Shown here in pieces: positions 1 to 18,480 of a stretch of 64,000 nt of DNA (positions are counted from its first letter, which is position 1; every line of letters begins with the position of its first letter). Made by a program: the position numbers and the translations under genes. Under the pieces are notes generated by a model. It was not told where the DNA came from. It ran no database searches and saw only the letters and a list, made by a program, of their open reading frames with translations. The stretch covers positions 4,547,442-4,611,441 of the forward strand of contig NC_087392.1 in NCBI RefSeq assembly GCF_963675165.1, given 5' to 3'. The DNA comes from Halichondria panicea (Eukaryota > Porifera > Demospongiae > Suberitida > Halichondriidae).

Positions 1-2450
1 ATTTCTCACGTCTGATCGAATTTCGAAAATACTTAGAGGCCTCGTACAACCTTTGGATCTCAAAGTGTTCCACTCCCCATCAGTAACAACACCTGCATTA
101 TGCATGTTAGTGTATAATACAGCAGTATTTCTCGGAACTATATAATTATGAGACACACCCTAACACCACTTACCAGCAACCTTCATGCCTTTCTTTGCCA
201 TCTGTTCTATAACATCATCAATAATTGAACGTACTTTTTCATCCTTTAGCGTGTTACATGAAAGCATTGAACAGGTAAAGCATATGGCTTCTTAGCTCTC
301 TGTGCTCAGGACTAATCATTACAACCAGAGCATGAGTGGCAACTTGTCGTCTATACTTAATACTTCTTCTGAAAAAAGCTTTTAATTTCATCTTGAACTC
401 TTCAAGCTGTCTAGGAAAATTATCAACGACAATATCGTAATCATTATCTTGTAGCTTTTCCTGCAAAACTGTACTCTCTACTCGTAACTGTCGTCCAGTT
501 TCATTGATAGAACAAAGTTCCTGTGTGTCCCAAGCGAGTTTCATAAGTTCGTTTTCTACATGATGTTTAGCAGCTTGCTTTTCTGAGTAATCCTTAGACA
601 CGTTTTGAAGACCTACGGAACATGGTATAATTATATAGAAGTGTCATCACATGCATTTTCTATATTTATTCTTACATTTTGTGATGTGTATTAGATCTTT
701 GAGAAGGAGCTCATCAACTTCTTTCAGTTCAGTTATATAGCAACTTTGAACTATTCCCATGTCATCGTTAAATTTTAGTAACTTCTGATGTTCGTCATAC
801 ATGATCTTTAAACTGCCATCATTCAAGTCAATATCCCCAGACCATTCACCTCTCATTGATTCTCCTAATCCACAAACTATATCAACCCCGTCAGTTTTAA
901 TCCACCACCATGCGTCCGGATGCACACTTGCAGCTTGATCAAGCACTGATTGCTATAAAATTACAATAGTGCATGTATATAGTTATGAATTACACACTGG
1001 TAAATAATAATAGTAATTATAATACCTGAATTGATGCATCCAAAGTTATATTGGTTTCAGAAATATCTTTACGCAAGCTTCGCTCAGAAATTGCTGGGAT
1101 GTTCACCAGCGCCTGCATGCATGAATATAATTATATTGATATAGAAGTCTGAAAAGAAAATAGCATGTACAATAATTACATGTCATGCAGGGTTGGTCAC
1201 AAATGCAGCTGAACATGGTTTACATAATTATGTGCATGAAAATAACATGCAACCTGCTCGATTATTCGTTGCCGTCCAGTACTATTGTCGTGTACATTGG
1301 ATGTGCTCCAATAAGGGCCATGGTGCAACTTAGCCCATTGCTGACCGTAATGGCTATACATGGTTTGAAGCCATGACCTATAGTCGACTGGACATGATAT
1401 AACCTGTGTGCAAATAAAATAATTATTGCAGCTATACAATTATATAGCTATACATGCATATAATTATATCGGTATATACATTTTTCATGATAACCTTATT
1501 ATGATCTTTTACGGAGAAAAAACTTGCTGCATACTCTACTAAGCCCATTGGCATTCGCTTTACAGGGAAGCAAGAGTCACTCCCGTCTTCTCTCATTGTT
1601 CCAATGCCAAGGACAAGATTGTACACAGTATTTTCGCGATTATTTTCGCGTAGATTGATCATGGCAGAAGCTGAGAGTTTGAGAAAGTTATTTGGTACAT
1701 CCAAACCTATTTCTTTGCAATGTTTTGAAAATAACTTAGGTATCGAATCCATATCAATGGTTTGGTCATCATGCAGTCTCCGTCTCTTTATCGGCATTTG
1801 GCAAGTCTCTGCCGTAAGAAGTGGTTGTTTGTACCTCTATACAAATAGTATCTTTCTGTCTGATGTCACACTGAATGCCAACATCTTTAGTAACGACAAC
1901 TGTTGGTTCATGATCACGGCTTGGTCTTGCAAGAGAAAGCTGCATCAGCCGGTTGTGGAAACTTCTTAATTAGCTTCAGAACTTTGGAACGGCATGACGT
2001 GCCTATACAACACAGCGTTAAGATATGCATTGTCAAGTGTGCTTTATAAATAAAGTGAATACCTGAGCGAATCCATGTAGTGCTTGATTTGTTTTTCACG
2101 TACCCTGCCACAGTTTCCCAGTATTCAGCTATCTTATGAGTAGGCCATGTACATTTTCCACTCAAAATAATATACTCGACAAGAACCTTTGTTTCTAAAT
2201 CAGACCAATGACGAATATGTAATTCTTTAAGTTTTTTGGCTGCAGCTATCTGGATTCCCCTGTCAACACTTGTGGCCACAGCTGCTGGTTGATTTGCACC
2301 TTGGTCAATAGCAAGCTTTTGCTCTGAACACTGCTGAGCCTGAGAGGCTAATGTTCGAAGAGGAATTCTTTTCTTCTGAGGCCTTGTAGGTGTTAGCAAA
2401 GTAGGACTGGAAACATGCCTTGGTCTTTTTCCATTGCCCTCCAGCTCCAT
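1..2450 (-). CDS. Unrecognised gene with SANT/Myb-like segment, 5' part (9 exons)
   Basis: Exons read by eye: 2063-2450, 1835-1899, 1495-1806, 1254-1403, 1026-1112, 676-952, 323-612, 174-243 and 1-92 (continues past the window edge). Phases agree throughout. Start taken at ATG 2450 (MELEGNGK); an in-frame ATG at 2495 is the alternative. Residues about 75-130 hold an HWSDLETK...WPTHKIAEYW block with the spaced tryptophans of a SANT/Myb-like DNA-binding fold, after a basic N-terminus (KRPR, QKKR). A further KRRR cluster opens exon 3. The middle carries an aromatic, acidic block (DAWWWIKTDG, RGEWSGDIDLNDG) that I associate only with uncharacterised invertebrate proteins. The small intron 244-322 decides the reading: without it the frame stops at 254, with it the frame continues into VVTDGEWNTLRSKG. 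A nuclear role is an inference; a transposon-derived protein is possible. Confidence 0.6.
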
Positions 2451-2495
2451 CTTCCCACACGCCCGCAATCTATATTCATTATTCACTACACGCAA

Positions 2496-3330
2496 ACAAA
2501 ATTACTGCTGACTTGGCAGAAAGAAAGTGCTGACATGACTAAAAAAGGATCTGCTAGGATCCCTTTATTAGTTTTTATTTACTGATTCAGTCCGTATCCT
2601 AGGTGATGTCCAGTAATTATATTATTTATATCCCGTTGCTACGTTGTTGCCAAGTGCAATATGAAGCATATTGCACTGCTGAAAGTCATATTGCACTGAC
2701 CGCAAAGTCATATTGCACTGACCACAAAACGCCCCTCTGGCATTTAGACAGACAATTAAATTAAAATTAAATTAATACGCATGAGAAATAACAAGTATCA
2801 AAGTATGTCCAGCCATGCAGGAATGAATGTTCAGCACTGCTGGAGTTTCTTCTTGCAACCGTGCAGGTTTTAAAATTGTCCAAGATTTATTTTGTGGAAG
2901 ATTCTGTGTTCCTAGATCGACCTAGTCCTCGACATCGTGATGCATGTCAATTCTGCTTCACCGTAGCACTAGAAGTGGCTCTTTTTGCTGGGGGCATGAG
3001 CTGTTTTGCAGCAGTGTAGAAGCGAGCTTTCTTGGCTTGGTTATGAGGCCGAGCGTAGACCAGCAGCTAGTATTCACTGAGTAGTGGGGTGGGGCTGTTT
3101 CTTTGCAGCAGTAAGTGGGGCGGGGCTGTTTTGCAGCACCAGAAGTGGGGTGGGGCTGTTTTGCAGATTTCAGTTAAAACTCCAACAATTTTGTGTCAAG
3201 CCATTCGTCGGTCATGCCAATCTTATACGCTGCAGATACTGGCGTCTAGAAGAGAGAAGAGATGGAGCTGTGTCTAGAGTTGTCTCTGTCTTTTTTTGTG
3301 CTGTTTATATTGTGTTACTAGGACAGTGTT
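2496..3330. other. Non-coding stretch with short tandem repeats
   Basis: No convincing gene. At 2650-2725 a roughly 20-bp unit containing catattgcactgac is repeated three times. At 3083-3165 a unit with gtggggtggggctgttttgcag recurs three times with variation. The open frames over the second block are products of the repeat. Confidence 0.5.
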
Positions 3331-3359
3331 ATGTTGCTATGCCCTCGGGATATAAACTA

Positions 3360-3486
3360 GTTATAACACGTGCACTCGGGCTGCATGGCATATATTGCAC
3401 TCAGCCCTCGGGGCTGGCGCCCTCGTGCTTCAGTGCAATATATTCCATACATCCCTTGTGCCCGTGTTATAACTATAACATAATTA
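3360..3486. repeat. Foldback hairpin with CCCTCGGG loop, copy 1
   Basis: Left arm 3360-3402 begins gttataacacgtgcac; right arm 3431-3472 ends gtgcccgtgttataac. They pair as an imperfect inverted repeat around a GC-rich loop with cagccctcggggctg and gccctcg. The right end is followed by actataacataatta, the same tail seen after copies 2 and 4. Confidence 0.7.
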
Positions 3487-4017
3487 CTTCCCCCAGGCAC
3501 TATTCTTACAATCTACTTCCTCAGCAGATTTGAATTGATATGATGCATCTTGACAAAATTTGGTACATTGCACACAATAAAAAAATTCAAAAATGTTGTG
3601 TAAGCTTGACAGTATTGAACTGAGCTAGCTGAAGCCTGTAGTCAAATTCTTGCTCTGTGCTTTCTCAGTAGTCAAGGCTGTGGCTCAGAAGTAGAGGATT
3701 ACAAGTAGACTGTGGTGTTGTTGACAATAACAGACTAGTTCAGAGCTACAGTACAGGTAGGTACGTAGCTAGGCTAGCTACCTACATGTACGTACAAACC
3801 TCACAGCTGCATTTAGTGGTGGGCGGGTCTGGTCAAAGTTTATGCATGGCTTCCAGCTAGCTGAACCTAGCTAGCTAGCTCATGTAGCTCCACAGTAGTA
3901 CTGCTAGTTCTATGCCTGTAACTGTTCTAACTGCATAATTCTGAGGCTGTGAGAGCAAGTTTGACTGTCTCCACTGATGTTCAAATGACTGTTTTGCTGT
4001 TTTTGCAGTAAATAAAT
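3487..4017. other. Non-coding stretch
   Basis: AT-rich, many gctagcta words, no coding exon seen. Confidence 0.4.
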
Positions 4018-4142
4018 CAGTTGTTGACTGGTTGCCTAGTAATTATGGTTTATAAACAACCTCAGCCTCGGGCTGTGCCCTCGGCATTGGTTGTTTATAA
4101 GCCATAATTACTAGTCAACCAGTCAATAACTATAACATAATT
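4018..4142. repeat. Foldback hairpin with CCTCGGGC loop, copy 2
   Basis: Left arm about 4019-4063 (gactggttgcctagtaat...ataaacaacc) pairs with right arm about 4088-4125 (ggttgtttataagccata...accagtc). Loop: gcctcgggctgtgccctcgg, itself palindromic. The tail actataacataattata follows. It lies 12 bp beyond the stop codon of the truncated kinase gene. Confidence 0.8.
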
Positions 4143-4153
4143 ATATTCATCAT

Positions 4154-5620
4154 TTATCTATTACAAAGTATGACGCGCGTCCCTCCTCTGGTATTAAAGT
4201 ATGCCTTGTCTCCAATCACGGCTGATGATCCATACCCAATACAAACAGGTGGCTCAGGTGGTTTCATTGGTGTAGCTTGCTCATCTTGCAGTGTGACTTG
4301 GTGCATTCGAGTTGATAGGTCGTGAATTTCCTCGTTCTTGCTTGCCAACGTTTGTCTCAGTTGAGTGACTTCTCTGTCTCGTTGATCGATGGCTTGTTGG
4401 AGGGCAGCAGTGTTCTCCTCACTTGATTGCAACTCTTGATTTAGTCTCCTCAGCTGTCTCTCCCTGGCTTCAGCCTCCTGTTGAATGGTTACTCTGTCTT
4501 GTTGAAGAATTTGGTTTTCTTCTGTTGCCCGGCCTAGTCTTGTAGTGAGTTGATGATTTTGCATGTCTTTTGTATGTAACTGCTCATTGTTTTGTGTTAT
4601 TGTTTTTTGATTTTCTGTTATAATCTCTTGATTTACTTGTAGTTGCTCATCTTTCTCTCTGAGCATCTGGTGCAGATCTTGTTGGGAGCTTTCCTGGTAC
4701 TGTGGTGTCCTCTTGAGAGCATCTAGTGTTTGGCATAGCTGTTGGGAAGATGGTCGTTCAACATCTCTGTCTTTGAGGCAGTTACGAGCAATCGGAAACA
4801 GAGGATGAGTGGGCTCAATCAGGCTCATGTGAGCTTGTCTTCTCTCTATCTCAGGCACTGGAACATTGGCTTGAATTGCTTGGTTCGGAAATCGTGGATC
4901 AACCAGTTCTCTTGTTATAAATCGATCTGTTGGCTTTGGAAACTGTCGAGTTGCGGTCTGAACTAGAAGCACACCAAATGAGAAGTTGTCTAGTTTCTCT
5001 GTGTACACTGGTGGTTCATTTAATGCCTCGGGAGACATGAAGGCTGGTGTTCCCGGGCATGTGGTCATTGTAGCTAGTCGGGTGACGTTTATGTCCCTGA
5101 ATTTGGACATTCCGAAATCGGTGACCTTGGCTCGAGTGCCTGCAATCAGTAGAACATTGTTGCTGGTGAGGTCGCGATGTATGATCCCATTAGAGTGGAG
5201 AAAGGCAAGTGCTTGAGCTATGTCATAGGAGACGTTGACTTGGATGTGGTAGGGAATGTCTCCAGGTGATGACTCCAGGAAGTGTGTCAGACTCTCGTCC
5301 ATGAGCTCCATGAGAAGAACTGGTGCATTTGTATCGGGATCGCGATAGGTCCCCAAGTACTGCACAATGTTGGGATGGTTGATACGACTCAGAAATGCAC
5401 ACTCTGTTTCGAATCTTCTAAACGGGTGTCTATGTTCTTTACCAAAATCGGGAACAGTCATCTGCAAGAGCACTGGATAGAGTAGCTTGGCAGCACAGAG
5501 TAGCTGGTCACACTTGGCTTTACACACTGCCCCGTAGGAGCCAGTACCAAGGGTAGCATTCTTGAAGAGTTGAACATTTCTAAATACGTACTCTTCTTTA
5601 TGGTCTTGTCTCTCGGCCAT
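4154..5620 (-). CDS. Protein kinase with coiled coil and truncated Kelch start (paralogue 1)
   Basis: Single exon, 488 aa from the ATG of MAERQDHK at 5620; an in-frame ATG at 5662 would add 14 residues. Kinase domain about residues 20-290: glycine loop GTGSYGAV, CAAKLL lysine, HRDLTSNNVLL catalytic loop, TDFGMSK, and GTPAFMSPEAL activation-segment end. All catalytic residues are present, so activity is plausible. The sequence looks tyrosine-kinase-like (TKL) rather than a classic receptor kinase. Residues about 310-440 are a Gln/Glu-rich coiled coil. The protein ends about 20 residues into what is a full Kelch domain in the two paralogues at 32.6 and 61.9 kb: it keeps GYGSSAVIGDKAYF, then diverges and stops. 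No signal peptide or membrane segment. Substrate unknown. Confidence 0.8.
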   Translation of the reverse strand: MAERQDHKEEYVFRNVQLFKNATLGTGSYGAVCKAKCDQLLCAAKLLYPVLLQMTVPDFGKEHRHPFRRFETECAFLSRINHPNIVQYLGTYRDPDTNAPVLLMELMDESLTHFLESSPGDIPYHIQVNVSYDIAQALAFLHSNGIIHRDLTSNNVLLIAGTRAKVTDFGMSKFRDINVTRLATMTTCPGTPAFMSPEALNEPPVYTEKLDNFSFGVLLVQTATRQFPKPTDRFITRELVDPRFPNQAIQANVPVPEIERRQAHMSLIEPTHPLFPIARNCLKDRDVERPSSQQLCQTLDALKRTPQYQESSQQDLHQMLREKDEQLQVNQEIITENQKTITQNNEQLHTKDMQNHQLTTRLGRATEENQILQQDRVTIQQEAEARERQLRRLNQELQSSEENTAALQQAIDQRDREVTQLRQTLASKNEEIHDLSTRMHQVTLQDEQATPMKPPEPPVCIGYGSSAVIGDKAYFNTRGGTRVILCNR

Positions 5621-5662
5621 AGCTATTGATATATTATAGCAAACTATGGTTAGGATGTGCAT

Positions 5663-6563
5663 CTTTAATAACTATGGTTTCAAAACCTTATAATTGGTGG
5701 CCATTACATAGCAACAAAGCTTTACACAAGAATGTATGGCCATGCATAAAAGGTTGGTGGTGTCAGTAGCTTAGTGTAATTGTTTTTGTGTATAATGTAA
5801 TTATGTGCATTGTATATGTCTTTGTACTGATAAGTGTTGAACCCCCGGCCTCTCCACTACAGGTGATGAGCTAGGACGGACGTGATGTGGTAGACCTTCG
5901 CGGCCACCAACCATCCCCTACTCCTGAGACATCACTATACACTGACCACACCCTACACTGCATGGTGAGGGCCATCCTAAAGGTGTCCAGTCACAGAGAT
6001 GCCATCCCAATTAACCTGCATGCATGGTGTGGGAGGATATGCATGAGTGCAATGTCCAACTTTGAGCCTGCACAACGCCACAACCTCTACACATGCACTG
6101 TACAAGGTGTGTGTGGGCATGTGTGGGTGTTGTGTGTGCGTGTGTGGTCATAATATTTACACTCTGTTTACACAGTATGGGGATTTGCATCTATATATAA
6201 AAGGCTTTCAGCTGAGGGTGGTGTTTTCAATTCGTTAATTAGGCCAGATTTTATTTTCATACAATTATAATAATTGTATAGCAACAACAATTTTAGGGCA
6301 ATACATGTAACTGGTTCCTAGTTACGTACATTTTACTGTTCTTTATATATACGTACTGCTTCCCCTTCATTCTCCAGATGATAATGGACATGACTGGTCT
6401 CCTCCCAACCTAACGTTATTGAGTTTAGGTATCACTTAATTAATTGTTATAGTGATTTTGTGAATAGGATAGCTGGTATTATTATCTCAATCCGATTTGC
6501 AGTTTTGATAATTTGCATTGTAATTCAGATGCATGATGACGTGTGCTGCATGCACATGCAGTG
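5663..6563. other. Non-coding stretch with one unplaced open segment
   Basis: Between 5878 and 6103 the plus strand stays open after a possible acceptor (ccactacag) and before a possible donor (caag|gtgtgtg). I recognise no family and no partner exon, so I do not call a gene. The rest is AT-rich. Confidence 0.3.
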
Positions 6564-9145
<2,582 letters not shown>

Positions 9146-11255
9146 ATGTGCACAGTGGCTGATCCCAGTGCAGGAGTGCCGTACATGTCGGAGGAAGCAG
9201 TGAGAGAGCTGTGTAAGAGACTACCATACGTCTCAGAGACAGTCATTAGACATTTTCTCTCGAAGGTAAGATACTTAGATGGATTCATGTTGTTATCTAT
9301 AAGTGCTAGCCAGCTATAGATGGTGTTTACAAAAGCTTTGAACTAGCCCTACCTGAAATGTGTAAACAAAAGCCATACCTGGACCCTATCAGGGTTTCAT
9401 AAAGTTGAATTAGAGGGGGAAATATTAAAGGCATGCGGAGTGTGTCACCGGCTAGGGGAACCCAAGGGCATGTCCCTCCCATGGAAATGTTTGTTAGGTG
9501 AATTTTGGTGGGTTTTGTCATATACAACTAGCAGAATGCAACTTTTAGGAGGAGGGCCCAGGGAGGAATTTAAGCCAAGGGGGGTGTCCCCGCTGCTGTA
9601 TGGCACCCTGCCTATCTCCACATGGTTTAAGCCGCATATATGTCTCCCTTTCTTCACAGAGTGGCAGTGTTGAGGAGTGTTATGAACAGTTGAAGAACTC
9701 AGTCACAGACTACGGTGAACCTATCTCTCCACAGGACAGATACACTATGGCCTATCCTAACCACACCAACGACCCCACCTCCAATAACCCTACTCTTCGC
9801 ACTCACACTAGCTACCCCCCAAACACCACCCCCTCTCACGATCACTACAGAGCACAGCATTCTGATAGCTCTGTAGACACACAGTGGGAGAGGGAAGGGA
9901 CGCCACATAGACCACCCTCCTCTCCAAGAACGAGGCATCGGACTTCTGGAACCGAGGCTCCTGTTTTCTTTGATGATGGGGCGAGGACAACCTCGTTAGT
10001 GGGTATGTGCATACTGCATTAAATCTAAGTTAGGTATTGAGTGTATATTGTGTAGTTTTGATGGTACTCCTTTGCCCGTGCGTGTACAGTACCCAAAAAT
10101 TTGCTTACACATTCACAGAGCTTATAACAGCACAGAAAGAGGCTGTCGAGGACATTCAAAAGGTAAACACTAAAAAGAGAATTTGATTATGCTGACTGAT
10201 TAACTTGTGCTCTCTCCTGTATGTATTAATCTTGTGTGTGTGTCTGCGTATATCACCACTGTTTGACCCCTCCCCCCCTCCTTCCCTCATTAGCTAAGAG
10301 ACTTCCATGTGGGTGAGCTAAGCAAACTGAAAGATGAGACTCAACACACAAAGGAGGAACTGTCAGACTTGAGGCTCAAGGTCTCCATAGAGGGATCCAC
10401 GGTGAGGGCTAGTCACACATATGTTACCACACTAGCCCGATTTCTTTACTTCATTGTTTGCAAATCATTCCTTATACTAATACTCTTGATTTACTAGATA
10501 CCTACGTAGGTTGTGCATGCCCCATAAGGCATTTGTGTTTGTTAGCAGCTGATCAATAAGTTGTTTCCCAAAAGCCTATCGTACATGTTAGCTAAGGGTG
10601 AGTATTTGCTATGAAATGATGCCTGCCTAAACCGTGTGCCCCCCCCCCCCCACCCACACACCACAGCGAGATTCTCTGGCCAACACACAGGACCTCATCA
10701 CAACTATAAGGATTGATATTAACGAGAAGAAAAAGAAAATTGCCATGTGGAAATCACAAGGTGAGCAGCTAAAAATAGTATTACTAGCTTAGCTAAGGGC
10801 TTCTTTTTTGTTATGCTCTTATAGTAAACCAACACCTTCCTCTCCATTCATCAGTCTATCAATATTTTTTTGTTCCCTCATTTCAGTGGAGATGAAGACT
10901 GCTAGAGATGTGTACACAGATGAAGGTGAGTGTATATACGTGGAGGGTGAGGGCAGCCATTGACTAGTAGGAGTGTATCAAACCTGGAGTGCATACAAAT
11001 CACTAATGCTTAAATGCTGGTACTAGATTATGTTTCCAAGAGTTTGTCGATAATTATGTGCGTGGTGATACAATATTTACATGTATTGTAGCTTCACATT
11101 TGCATTTTATATACCCACCACTCCAGCCTCGTATATAAATAATTAAGCATACTACCCCTCTCCCCTGTATTGCAGGTGTCCGATGGCAGTGCAGTGTGTG
11201 TGGATTCCTCAACCACCCTCTCCTGCCTACCTGTGAGCACTGCTCAAGAAGATGA
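9146..11255 (+). CDS. TAB2/TAB3-like adaptor (CUE, coiled coil, NZF zinc finger)
   Basis: Seven exons: 9146-9265, 9660-10002, 10119-10162, 10294-10401, 10667-10760, 10887-10925 and 11176-11255; 828 nt, 275 aa. Residues about 14-55 form a CUE-like helix bundle (EEAVRELCKRLPYVSETVIRHFL). The middle is Ser/Thr/Pro-rich and presumably disordered. Residues about 155-245 are a charged coiled coil (KLKDETQHTKEELSDL). The C-terminus is a RanBP2-type zinc finger, WQCSVCGFLNHPLLPTCEHC, with C-x2-C and C-x2-C. This order is that of TAB2/TAB3, which bind Lys63-linked ubiquitin and bring TAK1 kinase to upstream signalling complexes. The protein is much shorter than vertebrate TAB2 (about 690 aa). The Thr-Phe pair of the TAB2 finger is Gly-Phe here. 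A likely poly(A) signal AATAAA lies at 11356. Confidence 0.85.
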
Positions 11256-11650
11256 ACACTCCAGTAGTCCGTGTGTGCCTGTGTGTGTCACTGTGTGTGT
11301 GTGTGCCTCTCATTTTAGTATTATTGAATTTTGTGCACTTTATTAGCCATGCAAAAATAAAATAGTCATTCTGACGGCTTAAATTTATACAGTACATGTA
11401 ATGCAGTAGCGTAATATATAGCGGGAAATATTCGTGAGGTGCAAAATGTTCGTCGAGCCAAATTAATAGCAAAAATTTCCTGCTACCCCAGTGTCAGCCC
11501 CCCGGGTTACACCCCCAGGGCCTATACATTTAAAAATCTAGGCCCGGGGGCTAACATTTTATGACAAGACAATTCGGTATGAAGCTGAAAAGGGGGTGAA
11601 ACCAGCCACACATATTTGGGCGTGGCCCAACAAGATGCAGAGCTGAAGCG
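11256..11650. other. Intergenic, GC-rich inverted repeat near the SLC38 start
   Basis: Holds the TAB-like poly(A) signal and, at 11498-11553, an inverted repeat (agccccccgggtt / aggcccgggggct). No gene seen. Confidence 0.5.
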
Positions 11651-18312
<6,662 letters not shown>

Positions 18313-18459
18313 TAAGTACTAAATGTAGCTACCACTGCTTTATATACAGCCGTATTTTTATACCATCATTATTGGCCACAGGTGTAATCTTTGTCTTTTA
18401 CACGAATACTATTATTTTGGCTAAAAACATAAGTATTAGTTTATAATGGTTTGCAAACA

Positions 18460-18465
18460 AATAAA
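18460..18465 (+). terminator. Poly(A) signal candidate for SLC38
   Basis: AATAAA 148 nt after the SLC38 stop and 16 nt before the convergent PTER stop at 18481, so the two 3' UTRs probably overlap. Confidence 0.4.
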
Positions 18466-18480
18466 TATTGTTCAAATTGT

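Noticed and set aside
4742-5485. Plus-strand open frames opposite the kinase genes (also at 34117-34347 and 63612-63842)
   Set aside because: They are antisense shadows of conserved kinase codons; their similarity to each other only reflects the paralogy of the real genes.
5878-6103. Possible single exon between the kinase gene and TFB1M
   Set aside because: Acceptor- and donor-like ends exist, but no recognisable protein and no neighbouring exon.
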